DNA of 41,997 nucleotides, taken from the NCBI RefSeq assembly GCF_000711795.1, contig NZ_JONH01000022.1:1-41997 (forward strand), written 5' to 3'. A program made the translations under genes and the position numbers. This DNA comes from Vibrio pacinii DSM 19139 (GTDB taxonomy: Bacteria; Pseudomonadota; Gammaproteobacteria; Enterobacterales; Vibrionaceae). The notes under the pieces are model-generated. The model worked only from the letters and a program-made list of their open reading frames with translations, was not told the DNA's origin and did not search any database. This document shows positions 21,858-31,949 of this stretch, in pieces; positions within the stretch are counted from its first letter, which is position 1, and each line of letters opens with the position of its first letter.

Positions 21858-24800
21858 TTCGATTCTTCGCAAAACACCCGACCGCCGCTAACCTGCTGAT
21901 GCTTGGGCTATTGGTACTAGGGGTCACCTCGCTAACTAATATTAAACGCGAAACCTTTCCAGAATTTGATCCCCCATACATTATGGCGGGCGTGGTCTAT
22001 CCCGGCGCTTCACCACAAGAGGTCGAAGAAAGCATTTGTGTACGCATGGAAGATGCCGTCGATGGCTTGGCGAATATTGAAGAGACGCAATGTGAAGCCA
22101 CTGAAGGTTCTGCTCGCCTGATCCTCAAACTTAATCAGAAAGCAGACATCGGTCGCATGCTGGTCGATGTGCAAACCCAAATTAATTCGATCAACGATTT
22201 TCCCCAAGAGATCGAATCACCCATTGTACAAGAGCTTGACTGGAATGAACCTGTGGTCGATGTTGCGATTACCGCCGAAACCACTTGGCCTGAATTAAAA
22301 GCATACGCAGAGCAGCTTAAACAGACGTTAAAGTTAGACTATGACGTATCACTGGTGAGTGTTACAGGGTTTTCCGATCATCAATTTAGTGTTGAGCTTG
22401 ACTCGCAAGCCATGCGCCAACTTGGCTTGAGTGTCGGTGACATCGCCGACCAAATCGGACGACAGAACATTAAATTGCCCAGCGGTAATGTTGAAACGCC
22501 AGACAAAAATTTCCTTATTCGCTTTGATGAACGTCGTATCACTCCACAGCAACTCGAAACTATCGTGGTAGCGTCTGGCGCTAACGGTTCATTAATTCGC
22601 TTAAAAGATATCGCCACTATCACCGACCGCTTCGAACTTGATGAGCAGAAAGTATTGTTTGATGGGCACCCATCGGCACTGCTCAAAGTGAGTAAGAACA
22701 AAGAAGATGATGCACTCAGAATCAAAGAGCGCGTCGAACAGTTTGTTAACGACCAACAAGCACTGGCGCCAATGGGAGTCAAACTAGAACTGACCAACGA
22801 TTTATCATCAGTGCTCTGGGATCGCTTAACTATGATGGTTCGTAATGGTTGGCAAGGGATCATCTTGGTGTTTGCCACCATGTGGTTATTCTTTTCGCTG
22901 CGCTACTCGTTTTGGGTGGCGGCAGGTCTGCCGGTAGCTTTTCTTGGCGGCCTATTTTTAATGGCGCAGCTTGGCCTTTCGATCAATATTATGTCCTTGG
23001 TTGGCTTACTGATGGCTATCGGGATCATGATGGATGATGCCATTGTGATCGCCGAATCTATCGCCGCCCACCTCGACCGCGGTGAAGAGATCGATGACGC
23101 GGTCGTAAAGGGCGTAAAAAAAGTGCTTCCGGGTGTGATTTCCTCGTTTCTTACCACAGTTTGTATTTTTGGCAGCTTGTTATTTTTAGAAGGCGAGATG
23201 GGTGCGGTGCTCAAAGCCGTTCCCCAAGTATTAATACTGGTGTTAACGTTGAGCTTGGTCGAAGCCTTTTTAATTCTACCAAACCACTTATCTCACTCAT
23301 TACACAAACAAAAAAGCGACAAACCGACAGCGAAATTCAAGCAAAAATTACTCGATAAATTTGAGTACTTTCGCAACACCACCTTAGTCAATGGCGTTGA
23401 ACGAGTGGTTGAGTTTCGTTATGCGTTTTTAGGCAGTGTTGCCGCGCTGTTGCTTATCTCTATCGCAACGATTGCTGGCGGCTTGCTAAAGTTTCAACCC
23501 TTTCCCGAACTGGATGGTGACATCGTAGAGGCCAGAGTTATTCTCCCGCCAGGCTCATCGTTATCGCAGACTGAAGCCGTCGTAAGTAAAATCGTCTTAT
23601 CGGCAACCGAGCTTGGGCGGGAGTGGTCAGCAAAGGTTGAAAATGGTACACCGCTTATTCAACACATCACCAGTCAATTCAATACCAACGCGGATGCCAA
23701 CGAATCGGGCCCACACATTGCAACCGTTAGGCTTGATCTGCTCGGCGCAGAAAGCCGCAACACTGTGATTGATGACTTTATTACAGCGTGGCGCAATGAC
23801 GTGGGTGAATTAGCCGACCCAATCTCATTGGTATTTAAACAACCGACAATGGGCCCTGGCGGTCGTGCGATCGAGATTCGAGCTAAACATCATGATCTTG
23901 ATCAACTCAAGGCCGCTTCTATCGATATCCAACAATACCTTAATCAGTTCGATGGTGTTCACGGAATCTTGGATGATATGCGAATGGGTAAAGAGGAAGT
24001 GTTGGTTAAATTGCGCCCAGGAGCAGAGAGTTATGGCGTCAACGGACAGATGATTGCCAGTCAGCTTCGGGCGGCATTCTTTGGTCAAACCGCAGACGAA
24101 ATACAAGTCGGCATTGAAAACATCACCATTGATGTCCGCCTAGATAAGATCCAAGCTGGCGATCTACAACAACTGGCTAACTTCCCTATTATTATGACCA
24201 GTGGCAGCCAGATTCCACTGGCGACCATCGCAACATTGAGCTTTCAACGTAACTACGTGCGAATTCAACGGATAGATGGATTACGTACCATTAGCGTTTT
24301 TGGCGATATCGACAACAGTAAAGCCAACTCCACCGCGATTATTGCTCAATTTCAACGTGAAGAGGCGCCCAAACTTCTCGCCAAATACCCAGGGTTACGT
24401 TTTGATTTTGAAGGTGAAGCAAAAGACACCGCAGAAACTGGCGCTTCAATGGGCAAAGGCTTTTTGTTAGGCCTATTTGGTGTCTTTGCTATTTTGAGTT
24501 ACCAATTTAGAAGCTACCTAGAGCCAGTAGTGGTTATGCTTGCCATCCCGCTCGCCTTTATCGGCGTAGTTTGGGGACATATTTTGCTCGGACATTCGCT
24601 GAGCATGCCGAGTATGATGGGGTTTGTCTCACTCGCCGGGATCGTCGTCAACGACTCAATACTGTTAGTTCAGTACATCCGCCATCACGTTGATGAGGGA
24701 GACAGCGTCCATGACTCTGTCGTCAAAGCCAGCCGCGAACGTTTTCGAGCGGTGTTTTTGACATCAATGACAACCGCAGCAGGTTTATTGCCACTGCTGA

Positions 24801-24955
24801 CTGAAACCAGTTTGCAGGCACAAGTAATTCAACCACTGGTCATCTCGATCGTGTTTGGCATCTTCGCCTCGACACTGCTGGTGCTGTTTATGATCCCAGC
24901 CGCGTACGCCGTGCTGGCCGATTTTGGCTTAGTCCATAAGCATCAAGAGATTTAA
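21854..24955 (+). CDS. RND family efflux pump, inner-membrane subunit
   Basis: This proton-driven exporter is of the AcrB/MdtB/HAE1 superfamily, 1033 residues, with the normal layout of 12 membrane helices and two large periplasmic loops. TM1 is near 10-28 (TAANLLMLGLLVLGVTSL). The first loop begins with the conserved YPGASPQEVEESI. TM4 carries the proton-relay pair in GIMMDDAIVIAES (Asp394-Asp395). TM10 has GIVVNDSILLVQYI, so AcrB Lys940 is replaced, as in the HAE1 subgroup seen in Vibrio and Shewanella. It is translationally coupled to the adaptor. Substrates, from drugs to bile salts or lipids, cannot be predicted. Confidence 0.94.
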   Translation: MIRFFAKHPTAANLLMLGLLVLGVTSLTNIKRETFPEFDPPYIMAGVVYPGASPQEVEESICVRMEDAVDGLANIEETQCEATEGSARLILKLNQKADIGRMLVDVQTQINSINDFPQEIESPIVQELDWNEPVVDVAITAETTWPELKAYAEQLKQTLKLDYDVSLVSVTGFSDHQFSVELDSQAMRQLGLSVGDIADQIGRQNIKLPSGNVETPDKNFLIRFDERRITPQQLETIVVASGANGSLIRLKDIATITDRFELDEQKVLFDGHPSALLKVSKNKEDDALRIKERVEQFVNDQQALAPMGVKLELTNDLSSVLWDRLTMMVRNGWQGIILVFATMWLFFSLRYSFWVAAGLPVAFLGGLFLMAQLGLSINIMSLVGLLMAIGIMMDDAIVIAESIAAHLDRGEEIDDAVVKGVKKVLPGVISSFLTTVCIFGSLLFLEGEMGAVLKAVPQVLILVLTLSLVEAFLILPNHLSHSLHKQKSDKPTAKFKQKLLDKFEYFRNTTLVNGVERVVEFRYAFLGSVAALLLISIATIAGGLLKFQPFPELDGDIVEARVILPPGSSLSQTEAVVSKIVLSATELGREWSAKVENGTPLIQHITSQFNTNADANESGPHIATVRLDLLGAESRNTVIDDFITAWRNDVGELADPISLVFKQPTMGPGGRAIEIRAKHHDLDQLKAASIDIQQYLNQFDGVHGILDDMRMGKEEVLVKLRPGAESYGVNGQMIASQLRAAFFGQTADEIQVGIENITIDVRLDKIQAGDLQQLANFPIIMTSGSQIPLATIATLSFQRNYVRIQRIDGLRTISVFGDIDNSKANSTAIIAQFQREEAPKLLAKYPGLRFDFEGEAKDTAETGASMGKGFLLGLFGVFAILSYQFRSYLEPVVVMLAIPLAFIGVVWGHILLGHSLSMPSMMGFVSLAGIVVNDSILLVQYIRHHVDEGDSVHDSVVKASRERFRAVFLTSMTTAAGLLPLLTETSLQAQVIQPLVISIVFGIFASTLLVLFMIPAAYAVLADFGLVHKHQEI

Positions 24956-24956
24956 A

Positions 24957-24988
24957 TCAAAAGAGCCAGAATTTTCTGGCTCTTTTGA
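24957..24988. terminator. Bidirectional terminator between the two convergent RND operons
   Basis: TCAAAAGAGCCAGA (24957-24970) and TCTGGCTCTTTTGA (24975-24988) form a perfect 14-bp stem with a 4-base loop. The A-rich left flank and T-rich right flank give a U-tract on either strand. It starts 2 bases after the plus-strand pump stop. Confidence 0.92.
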
Positions 24989-25077
24989 CCTCACGGTTGC
25001 GATTTGACAGCCTAATTTAAAGTCATCCGTTTCCCTTAAAGAACCCTTTAAAAAACATTGCTACATAACCAGTGGGT

Positions 25078-28000
25078 CTACTGACCTGAGGATTGATCTA
25101 GCGTTTGTTGCGTCGGGTAACGACGACGCAACATAAGGCTCTTAAGCTTAGTGAACAGTGCTTTGATGTCTTCTAAGATCAGATACAAACAAGGCACCAA
25201 CACCAATGTCAGCAAGGTGGCGAACAACACTGCAAAACCAAGGGCGACTGCCATTGGGATGACGAAACGTGCTTGCAGGCTAGTTTCAAACATAATCGGC
25301 AACACACCAACAAAGGTCGTAATCGATGTCAGAATGATGGCCCTAAACCGCGCGCAGCCCGCCTCAATAACCGCTTGCTTAGTGTTGACGCCCTCTTTTC
25401 TAACCTGATTGACATAGTCAGTCATCACTAATGAGTCATTAACCACCACCCCGGCGGCAGCAATCAAGCCAAAGGTCGACATCATGCTCAGATCAAGACC
25501 AAACCAATAGTGACCCCAAATGGCTCCAGTTAAGCTAAATGGAATCACTGACATAATAATCAGTGGTTGTGTGTAGCTTTTCAGTGGCACGGCCAACAAA
25601 ATGTAGACCAAGATCATCCCAGCGACGAAGAAGATAATCTGTTCGCTTTGCTGCGCTTGTTGCTCTTCAATCGTGCCGCCAAGCTCACTTTTAACGCCCG
25701 GATAACCAGCCAGAATATCAGGCATAATTTCGCTAGTCACTCGCTCGACAATCGCGTTAGGCTCCACTCGTTCTTCATCAATGGATCCATAAACGTAAAC
25801 ACTGCGATAACCCTCTTCGCGTCGAATACTACTCACGCCCGGCTTTTGTTTGATTTCAACCACGTCACCGAGCATGACCTTTTTGCCATCGGGAGTGGTT
25901 ATCACCGCATAACGCAGAGACGAAAATGCCTCGCGCGTTAATTGAGGGTAACGAACCATCACTTTGACCTCTTCACCATCACGCAGTACTCGTTCCGCCT
26001 CACCGCCGTAAAAACTGCCACCAACTTGAGTCGCAATATCAAACAGATCTAAGCCAAGATTATAAGCCACTGGCGCTAATGAAAGTTGCACCTCTTGACT
26101 GCCAGTATCAATCGATGAAGAGATATCAAACAAGCCTTGCTGCTGTTGCAGGGCAAGGATTAACGCGCGCCCAGCTTCATTAAGAGAGTCAATATCTGAG
26201 CCGTACAGCAGGAATCCAAACTCATCACCTTTGCCATTATCGTTGACGTTATCGGACACGGTGAAAGTCTTCATTCCGGGTATGGTTGGAATGTTCTCGC
26301 GCCAGCGTCTTGCAAGCTCAAAAGTGTCAAATGGTCTCAGTTCTTCATCCACCAAAGGTATCACTAACGACCCCTCTTTGCGGCCTTGGCTGAAAGTCAG
26401 AATATCTCGCACCATTTTTTGCCCGGTCTGTTGCTCTATCTCTTGGTCGACGGCCATGACAGTTGACTCAATCAGCTTGAGTGCTGCGATGGTTTGTTGG
26501 CTAGAAATATTGTCATTCATCACCAGCTTAATGCTCGGAAAATCATGCGGCACTTTCGGCGACGGGACGATACGCACATAATTCGCCATCACTAACGCCA
26601 CACTAAGCACAAGAATGGCAGTAAAACTGGCTAACACACTCCAGCGCCAATAGGTACACAGTTCAACGAAGCGTTGGTATGGCCCATAAACAAAGCTAAA
26701 AAAGCGAGTGTTAAATCGGTCGCGCCAACTGCCTTTCTTAATCGGACTAAAATGAGAATGCGCTAAATGTGCCGGAAGAATCAATTTCGATTCAATCAAA
26801 CTAAATAGCAGACAAAGGATCACGATCGCGGCAATACCGAAGAAAAATGCCCGTTCAATGCCTTTCGACATCAGAAATGGCGCAAAAACGGCCATGGTGG
26901 TTAATACGCCAAAAGTCGCTGGTGTGGCTACCCGCTTGACACCGCGCACGACATTTTCGACCCCGCCACCCTTTTTCTCGATTTCACTGTAGGCACTTTC
27001 ACCAATTACGATCGCATCATCGACAACAATCCCAAGAACCATGATAAAAGCAAACAAAGAGACGATGTTAATGCTGACACCGATCGCAGGCATGATCATC
27101 ACCGCGCCTAAGAAACAGACTGGTAGCCCTATCATTACCCACATCGCCAGTTTAACTCGCAAGAACAAGCTCAACATCAATGCAACCAACACTGCCCCTT
27201 GCAGCAAGTTCTTCAACATCATGTCGAGACGGGCATTCAAGTAGTAGGTCATGTCGACCAACGTTTTGATCTGTAAGTCCGCTGGCAAGGTTTGATTTTT
27301 TTGTTCGATATACGCTTTGACAGTGTCTGCAACCGTGACCATGTTTTGGTCCTTGGTCGCCTTCACCGATAAATACATCGCATTTTGACCCGAGTACTTA
27401 AAATAGCGGTCATCTTCAGTAAATCCGTCTTTTATCGTTGCGATATCTTGCAACAGAACTTTGCCGCCATTGGCACCGATTTTGACCGGAATATCGCGAA
27501 ATTGCTCACCGCGATAAAACTGATTCTCGATACGTACAGAAATCATGCCGGCATTGGTTCGCACTTCACCTGCCGAGTAGTTAGCAGAATAACGTTGAAT
27601 AGCATTGACCACATCATTCAATGTGAGGCTATATTTTTGTAATACACGCGGCTCTACTTCAATAGCAATTTCATAATTTGGTGCGCCAAGCTCCACCAAC
27701 GCTACATTGCCAAGCTGTAATAGCTCGTCTTCAATCTGTTTTGCAATCGGTTTTAACTCAAGTAGACTGCGATCGCCCACCAGCGCCATTTCTATGACAT
27801 CTTGACGAAACTCATACTGATAAACTTGGATCGGCTCCATACTCGCTGGCAAGTTCGAGACCGCGTCAATCTTCTGTTTAACCTTGACCAATACATCATC
27901 AATGTCTTCATCAACGTTGATTTCGAGTTCAATATTGCCGCTGCCACGGTTAGCACTCGAGACCGCTTTCTTAATTCCGGTAACGTCTTTAAGTGACTCT

Positions 28001-28221
28001 TCTAACTTAATTAATATGCTCTCTTCGACTTCTTGGGGAGACGCCCCTGGGTATTGAGCACTAACATTGATGTAGTTCACCTCAATGTTGGGAAACATTT
28101 GCCTTTGAATGAAGAAGAAACTGACGGTACCAACGATCAATACGAACACCATCAGCAAATTTGCCGCGACTGGGTTATTGGCAAAATACGCGATTAAGCC
28201 TGTTTGTTTGGTCTCGTGCAT
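25078..28221 (-). CDS. RND family efflux pump, second system
   Basis: This is a second AcrB-superfamily exporter of 1047 residues, encoded leftward. TM1 (AANLLMVFVLIVGTVSFFF), YPGASPQEVEESILIKLEE, and TM4 with LGIVVDDAIVIGESAYSEIEK keep the proton-relay Asp pair. TM10 has GVVVNDSLVMTDYV. The C-terminus is basic (KSLMLRRRYPTQQ). It shares family motifs with the pump at 21.9-25.0 kb but is clearly different in sequence and is not a recent duplicate. It follows its adaptor by 3 bases on the minus strand. No regulator gene is adjacent, so control is from elsewhere. Confidence 0.94.
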   Translation of the reverse strand: MHETKQTGLIAYFANNPVAANLLMVFVLIVGTVSFFFIQRQMFPNIEVNYINVSAQYPGASPQEVEESILIKLEESLKDVTGIKKAVSSANRGSGNIELEINVDEDIDDVLVKVKQKIDAVSNLPASMEPIQVYQYEFRQDVIEMALVGDRSLLELKPIAKQIEDELLQLGNVALVELGAPNYEIAIEVEPRVLQKYSLTLNDVVNAIQRYSANYSAGEVRTNAGMISVRIENQFYRGEQFRDIPVKIGANGGKVLLQDIATIKDGFTEDDRYFKYSGQNAMYLSVKATKDQNMVTVADTVKAYIEQKNQTLPADLQIKTLVDMTYYLNARLDMMLKNLLQGAVLVALMLSLFLRVKLAMWVMIGLPVCFLGAVMIMPAIGVSINIVSLFAFIMVLGIVVDDAIVIGESAYSEIEKKGGGVENVVRGVKRVATPATFGVLTTMAVFAPFLMSKGIERAFFFGIAAIVILCLLFSLIESKLILPAHLAHSHFSPIKKGSWRDRFNTRFFSFVYGPYQRFVELCTYWRWSVLASFTAILVLSVALVMANYVRIVPSPKVPHDFPSIKLVMNDNISSQQTIAALKLIESTVMAVDQEIEQQTGQKMVRDILTFSQGRKEGSLVIPLVDEELRPFDTFELARRWRENIPTIPGMKTFTVSDNVNDNGKGDEFGFLLYGSDIDSLNEAGRALILALQQQQGLFDISSSIDTGSQEVQLSLAPVAYNLGLDLFDIATQVGGSFYGGEAERVLRDGEEVKVMVRYPQLTREAFSSLRYAVITTPDGKKVMLGDVVEIKQKPGVSSIRREEGYRSVYVYGSIDEERVEPNAIVERVTSEIMPDILAGYPGVKSELGGTIEEQQAQQSEQIIFFVAGMILVYILLAVPLKSYTQPLIIMSVIPFSLTGAIWGHYWFGLDLSMMSTFGLIAAAGVVVNDSLVMTDYVNQVRKEGVNTKQAVIEAGCARFRAIILTSITTFVGVLPIMFETSLQARFVIPMAVALGFAVLFATLLTLVLVPCLYLILEDIKALFTKLKSLMLRRRYPTQQTLDQSSGQ

Positions 28222-28224
28222 ACT

Positions 28225-29370
28225 TTAGTCCTGATTAGTACTGACGATATCGGCAACAGTGACTGCTAGCCCTTGCTGAGGATACTCGGGAACGGTAATC
28301 ACTATCTGATCGTCATCACTCAAGCCTTGATTGATCAGCATGAACTCTTTTTCTGCTCGCAATACATTGACGGTCCTTGGCTCAAGTTGATTGTCTTGAT
28401 TGACCACCCAGACTTGGCGGTTATTGACCAATTCTTGCGGCAATCGGTAGATGTGCTTGAGCTCCTTACCGGTAAATTGCACTTCAACATAAGAGCCAAA
28501 CTGGATGGGAAACTGCTCGCTATTGACCGCATAAGGGTCATCAACGCGTATCACCAAACTTGTCATACGGGTGCTACTATCGACAATCCCCAAATCGCGA
28601 TCGATAACACCTTGACGTTGAGTGCTACTGATCCCTCGTTGAATAACACGTGCGGGTAAACCAGCAAAGTTGGTTGGCAGAAACGCACTGTCAAAGCCCG
28701 CAATAGGGATATGCACCTCTCCGGCTTCAACATTATTTAACGTCGCAACGTGTCCTCCTGCTGAGATAAACTGACCAACTCCAATCGATTTCTCAACCAC
28801 CAACGCATCATAAGGTGCCACAACCTCACAGTTGGCTAAATCACGCTTGGCGCGTTTAAGTGACGCTTGAGCCGATTTAAGTTGCGCTTCAGCACTCAAT
28901 AGTTGCGGTTTTCGTAGATATAGATCCGTGACCTGATTTTTAGGGAGGTTTTGCGCTTGGCGTTTTGCCACTTCTGCACGCGCTCGCTCTTCGATTAGCG
29001 CCGCTTGTGCACTGGCAAGTTCGGCTTGTGCTTGAAGTACCGCAGCTTGGTAGTTATCACTTTCGATAGTAAAGAGCACTTCACCACGTTCGACAACACC
29101 GCCAACAAGGAAATTAGGGTGCCAGCTAATTACCTCGCCAGATACCTGCGCTGAAAGTTGAGTGACTTCAACAGGCCTTAATTCACCATGGCCGGTAATC
29201 ACTACTTTATGATTGCTTGATTGTGCTTTGGCAACTTGAACCACTGGTGGCGCTTTGGGTGGTTTACTCTTCAGGGGATCAGGTGCACTGGAGGCAATCG
29301 CTGAATAGCCTGCATAAGCGCCGCCCAAAACAACAAAAGGCAGTAGCCAACGTAACGACTTACTCATCAT
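28225..29370 (-). CDS. RND efflux periplasmic adaptor, second system
   Basis: This membrane fusion protein partners the pump at 25.1-28.2 kb. The 381 residues have an N-terminal membrane segment (about 6-27, WLLPFVVLGGAYAGYSAIA), then a Pro/Lys-rich linker (SAPDPLKSKPPKAPP). The lipoyl half is VTQLSAQVSGEVISWHPNFLVGGVVERGEVLFTIESDNY. An Ala/Gln-rich helical hairpin (about 105-180) follows. The second lipoyl half contains CEVVAPYDALVVEKSIGVGQFISAGG, followed by the beta-barrel. Two adjacent ATGs give MMSK, and AAGGA lies at suitable distance. It is the first gene of a two-gene operon with no local regulator. Confidence 0.93.
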   Translation of the reverse strand: MMSKSLRWLLPFVVLGGAYAGYSAIASSAPDPLKSKPPKAPPVVQVAKAQSSNHKVVITGHGELRPVEVTQLSAQVSGEVISWHPNFLVGGVVERGEVLFTIESDNYQAAVLQAQAELASAQAALIEERARAEVAKRQAQNLPKNQVTDLYLRKPQLLSAEAQLKSAQASLKRAKRDLANCEVVAPYDALVVEKSIGVGQFISAGGHVATLNNVEAGEVHIPIAGFDSAFLPTNFAGLPARVIQRGISSTQRQGVIDRDLGIVDSSTRMTSLVIRVDDPYAVNSEQFPIQFGSYVEVQFTGKELKHIYRLPQELVNNRQVWVVNQDNQLEPRTVNVLRAEKEFMLINQGLSDDDQIVITVPEYPQQGLAVTVADIVSTNQD

Positions 29371-29775
29371 GTGAGTTCCTTATCTGTCTGTAATGCTTGT
29401 AAAATGCCGCCTTAAGTAGCGGGCTCTAATAGTATGGTTATACGAATGAACTTACGTGTGACACCAAATCAGACCAATTTATCCATTGACCAGGATGATT
29501 TTATACAATCAGTTTATCCATTCTCATTATCGAGCAAGTAATTTTTAAAACAAATAACACAAAGTCACCCAAGCAAGTCGTAGACCAACTATTTGTCCAA
29601 CATTTACAGCTACTTAAGAATAGGCCTCGACTGGTCAACTAATTCACATGGTGAATGTAGTCATTTGTTAGTCAAATTTACCTTGCGATTATTACAAACA
29701 ATTTAAGGGGTATGACACTCAAGATGGGGGGCTCTAGAAGCGATGTGGTTGAAACTCCAGAGCGCTCGTCAAATA
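29371..29775. other. 405-base intergenic region upstream of the second RND operon
   Basis: No gene is credible here. Features are a direct repeat of TTTATCCATT at 29478-29487 and 29513-29522 (35 bases apart), which could be regulator sites for the leftward RND operon, and a 15-base palindrome ATTCAC-ATG-GTGAAT at 29642-29656. A short rightward ORF at 29743 overlaps the YitT gene and looks like a chance frame. Confidence 0.4.
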
Positions 29776-29802
29776 AAAAGGCTTAGCAATGCTAAGCCTT
29801 TT
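29776..29802 (-). terminator. Terminator overlapping the YitT stop codon
   Basis: AAAAGGCTTAGC (29776-29787) pairs with GCTAAGCCTTTT (29791-29802) over three bases. On the minus strand the stem starts inside the last codons of the YitT gene, the TAG (29792-29794) falls in it, and the U-tract follows. It also reads as a terminator on the plus strand. Confidence 0.85.
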
Positions 29803-30424
29803 CAACGATGGCCGCATACGCCGCGGACGGCTTGGGTTGATAGCGGCCTGGTTTGTGATTCATGGCCAAAATTAAATTCGTTACCACAGCGCCCATCACC
29901 GATAGCAAAATCAGTGAAAGATCAACGATAAACAGTGATAACACCACGATGGTACAATCGAGCGCCATTTGAACCTTACCCGCTCGAATACCGAAACGTT
30001 CTTGAAGGAACAATGCCAGAATATTAAAACCGCCTAAACTCATCTTATGGCGGAAAATAACCAACATCCCAATCCCGATCAGCCCACCACCAATCAGTGC
30101 CGCATAGAAAGTATCAATACGGGCGATTTCAATCACGTGGTGAAGATGATCGACAGCGAACGAAACGATCGACACCGCGATAAAGGTATTAATGGTAAAA
30201 CGCCAGCCCATACGAGCCACAGAAAGAAGGTAAAATGGCAAATTCAAAGCAAAAAAGATCTGACCGAAACTAAAACTGCTGACCTTAGTGAGAAAAATCG
30301 CGAGGCCGGCGGTTCCACCTGTCAGTAACCCCGCTTTGTTAAAAAATATCACGCCCAGTGAAACTAAGGCACTACCCAACAATAACGCGAGTAAATTTTC
30401 GCGCATACTATGTTCTTTATCCAT
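29792..30424 (-). CDS. YitT family (DUF161) inner-membrane protein
   Basis: This is an integral membrane protein with five or six hydrophobic segments in 210 residues, of uncertain biochemical function. Family marks are GSALVSLGVIFFNKAGLLTGGTAGLAIFL near the N-terminus and the second glycine-rich repeat GGGLIGIGMLVIFRHKMSLGGFNILALFLQERFGIRAGKVQMALD. It lacks the soluble C-terminal DUF2179 domain found in many Bacillus YitT proteins, and this short form is usual in proteobacteria. The ATG at 30422-30424 follows AGGAAG on the minus strand. Its stop lies inside its own terminator hairpin. It is monocistronic, with no neighbours that hint at a substrate. Confidence 0.88.
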   Translation of the reverse strand: MDKEHSMRENLLALLLGSALVSLGVIFFNKAGLLTGGTAGLAIFLTKVSSFSFGQIFFALNLPFYLLSVARMGWRFTINTFIAVSIVSFAVDHLHHVIEIARIDTFYAALIGGGLIGIGMLVIFRHKMSLGGFNILALFLQERFGIRAGKVQMALDCTIVVLSLFIVDLSLILLSVMGAVVTNLILAMNHKPGRYQPKPSAAYAAIVEKA

Positions 30425-30580
30425 TTTAGGCTTCCTATCCCTTAACGACTCACCAAAAAGGGTGAATCAAACCCGGATAAGATGTCTATTATTGATATTG
30501 ATGTCGAGAGTGAAGTCGAAATGGCAAGTTAACAACAGTGTTAACTAATATTTACACTTTTGTGAGCCAGCGCCAATTTG

Positions 30581-31945
30581 TTAGTGTTTATTTAGCGAAA
30601 TACTGACCACCTTAGCCTCACCTTCATCATCTTCAAGCGGAGGATCTTGAGCTTGATGACGCTGATTGCGTTCCTTAGCACAGTACATCGCTTCATCTGC
30701 AATACTCATTAATGTGTCTTTGTTTTTACTGTCATCCGGATAGCGGCTGATACCAACACTGACGCTAACCTGCAAATATCGTTCGTCATAATAGATGGGT
30801 TGATTGACCAATTTTTTTATCTGTTCGACCTTTTGCTTAACAACATCGAAACTGGTCAGCAGATCTAAACAGACGACAAACTCATCTCCCCCTAAGCGGC
30901 CAACAAAATCAGATTCACGAATACAATCGGTTAACCGCTGTGCAACGGCCGTCAAAACCATATCGCCTGCATTATGTCCATAAGTATCGTTAACCTGTTT
31001 AAAATCATTCAAATCGAGGAACAGCAACGCCAATTTTCGCTCAGTACGATTGGCTTTAATTAATGCGCTCTCTAACTGTTTATCAAACGCTCTGCGGTTC
31101 ATCAAATTAGTTAAAGGATCGTGTTCAGACAAAAATAGTAGTTGCTGCTGTTTTTTATGTAACTGCATGGTCTGACGCTTGACCTCTTCTTCTAATTCTT
31201 GCTTGGTAACCGTAGACTGGCGTAAAGATGCCGTCATCTGATTAAAGAATCTCGATATCACTCTGAATTCACTGTCCATTTTGACATTTTCTACTTTGGT
31301 ATCTAGTTGCCCACTCGCTAAGTCGAGGATCGCTTTCTTCATTGCTCCGGCTCCCGCTCTAAACCTAAATAGAATCAACCAAGCGACCCCACTGACCAGC
31401 AAAGAACAGGCAATTAACCATACCGCAGCCGTGCCCATCACGTTTTGTAAATTGATGGTATTCTTGTTGAGCACTTGCCTATGAATATAAGCGAGTTCTT
31501 CCGTCATATTCTGCATGATCATGTTATAACGAGATTGCAGCAGTGCTCGAGTATCTAAAGCCGTTTGTATGGCTGGGCTACTATCATTGAAATTGTTAAA
31601 AAACAACGCCTTCTCTTGGCCAAGAAGATTAATCAAACTGCTATTCATTCGCTGCAAGTTATCCAATTGGATGTGTTTATTTTTGTAGGCCGTAAACTTA
31701 GTCGCCAGATCCGCTTGGGCAAGCTCGACCTGATTTAAACTCGGCTGATCTCGAAACTGCATAAACGCCCATAGTTGGCTACGTAATAAATCAACACTAA
31801 GCTGCAGATCAATCACTTGATCCAAATCGGTCTTGGTTGCTTTATGCTCGGCATGAATTTTAGTAAACGACACCACAATAAAAAGCGTCAGTAGCATCGT
31901 CGTCGTCGACAGAACAAACATCTTCTTAAACATCGAATCAAGCAT
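30581..31945 (-). CDS. Membrane diguanylate cyclase (GGDEF), second gene of a sensor operon
   Basis: It makes c-di-GMP from two GTP. The 454 residues are TM1 (about 10-28), a periplasmic helical domain (about 30-170), TM2 (about 173-194), a HAMP-like linker (about 195-250), coiled coil (about 248-270) and a GGDEF domain. The signature GRLGGDEF (352-356) is intact. The RxxD product-inhibition site RESD (343-346) lies exactly five residues before it, so the enzyme should be active and feedback-limited. It starts 4 bases after an orphan periplasmic solute-binding protein on the same strand. The pair probably works as ligand sensor and output, as norspermidine sensor NspS does with MbaA in Vibrio cholerae. 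The specific ligand is not known. Confidence 0.93.
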   Translation of the reverse strand: MLDSMFKKMFVLSTTTMLLTLFIVVSFTKIHAEHKATKTDLDQVIDLQLSVDLLRSQLWAFMQFRDQPSLNQVELAQADLATKFTAYKNKHIQLDNLQRMNSSLINLLGQEKALFFNNFNDSSPAIQTALDTRALLQSRYNMIMQNMTEELAYIHRQVLNKNTINLQNVMGTAAVWLIACSLLVSGVAWLILFRFRAGAGAMKKAILDLASGQLDTKVENVKMDSEFRVISRFFNQMTASLRQSTVTKQELEEEVKRQTMQLHKKQQQLLFLSEHDPLTNLMNRRAFDKQLESALIKANRTERKLALLFLDLNDFKQVNDTYGHNAGDMVLTAVAQRLTDCIRESDFVGRLGGDEFVVCLDLLTSFDVVKQKVEQIKKLVNQPIYYDERYLQVSVSVGISRYPDDSKNKDTLMSIADEAMYCAKERNQRHQAQDPPLEDDEGEAKVVSISLNKH

Positions 31946-31949
31946 GACG

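Noticed and set aside
20544..28221. Recent duplication of one RND pump into two
   Set aside because: The two pumps share only family motifs, and differences run throughout the proteins.
29743..29931. Rightward 62-codon ORF over the YitT terminator
   Set aside because: It overlaps the YitT coding sequence and its terminator and has no ribosome binding site.
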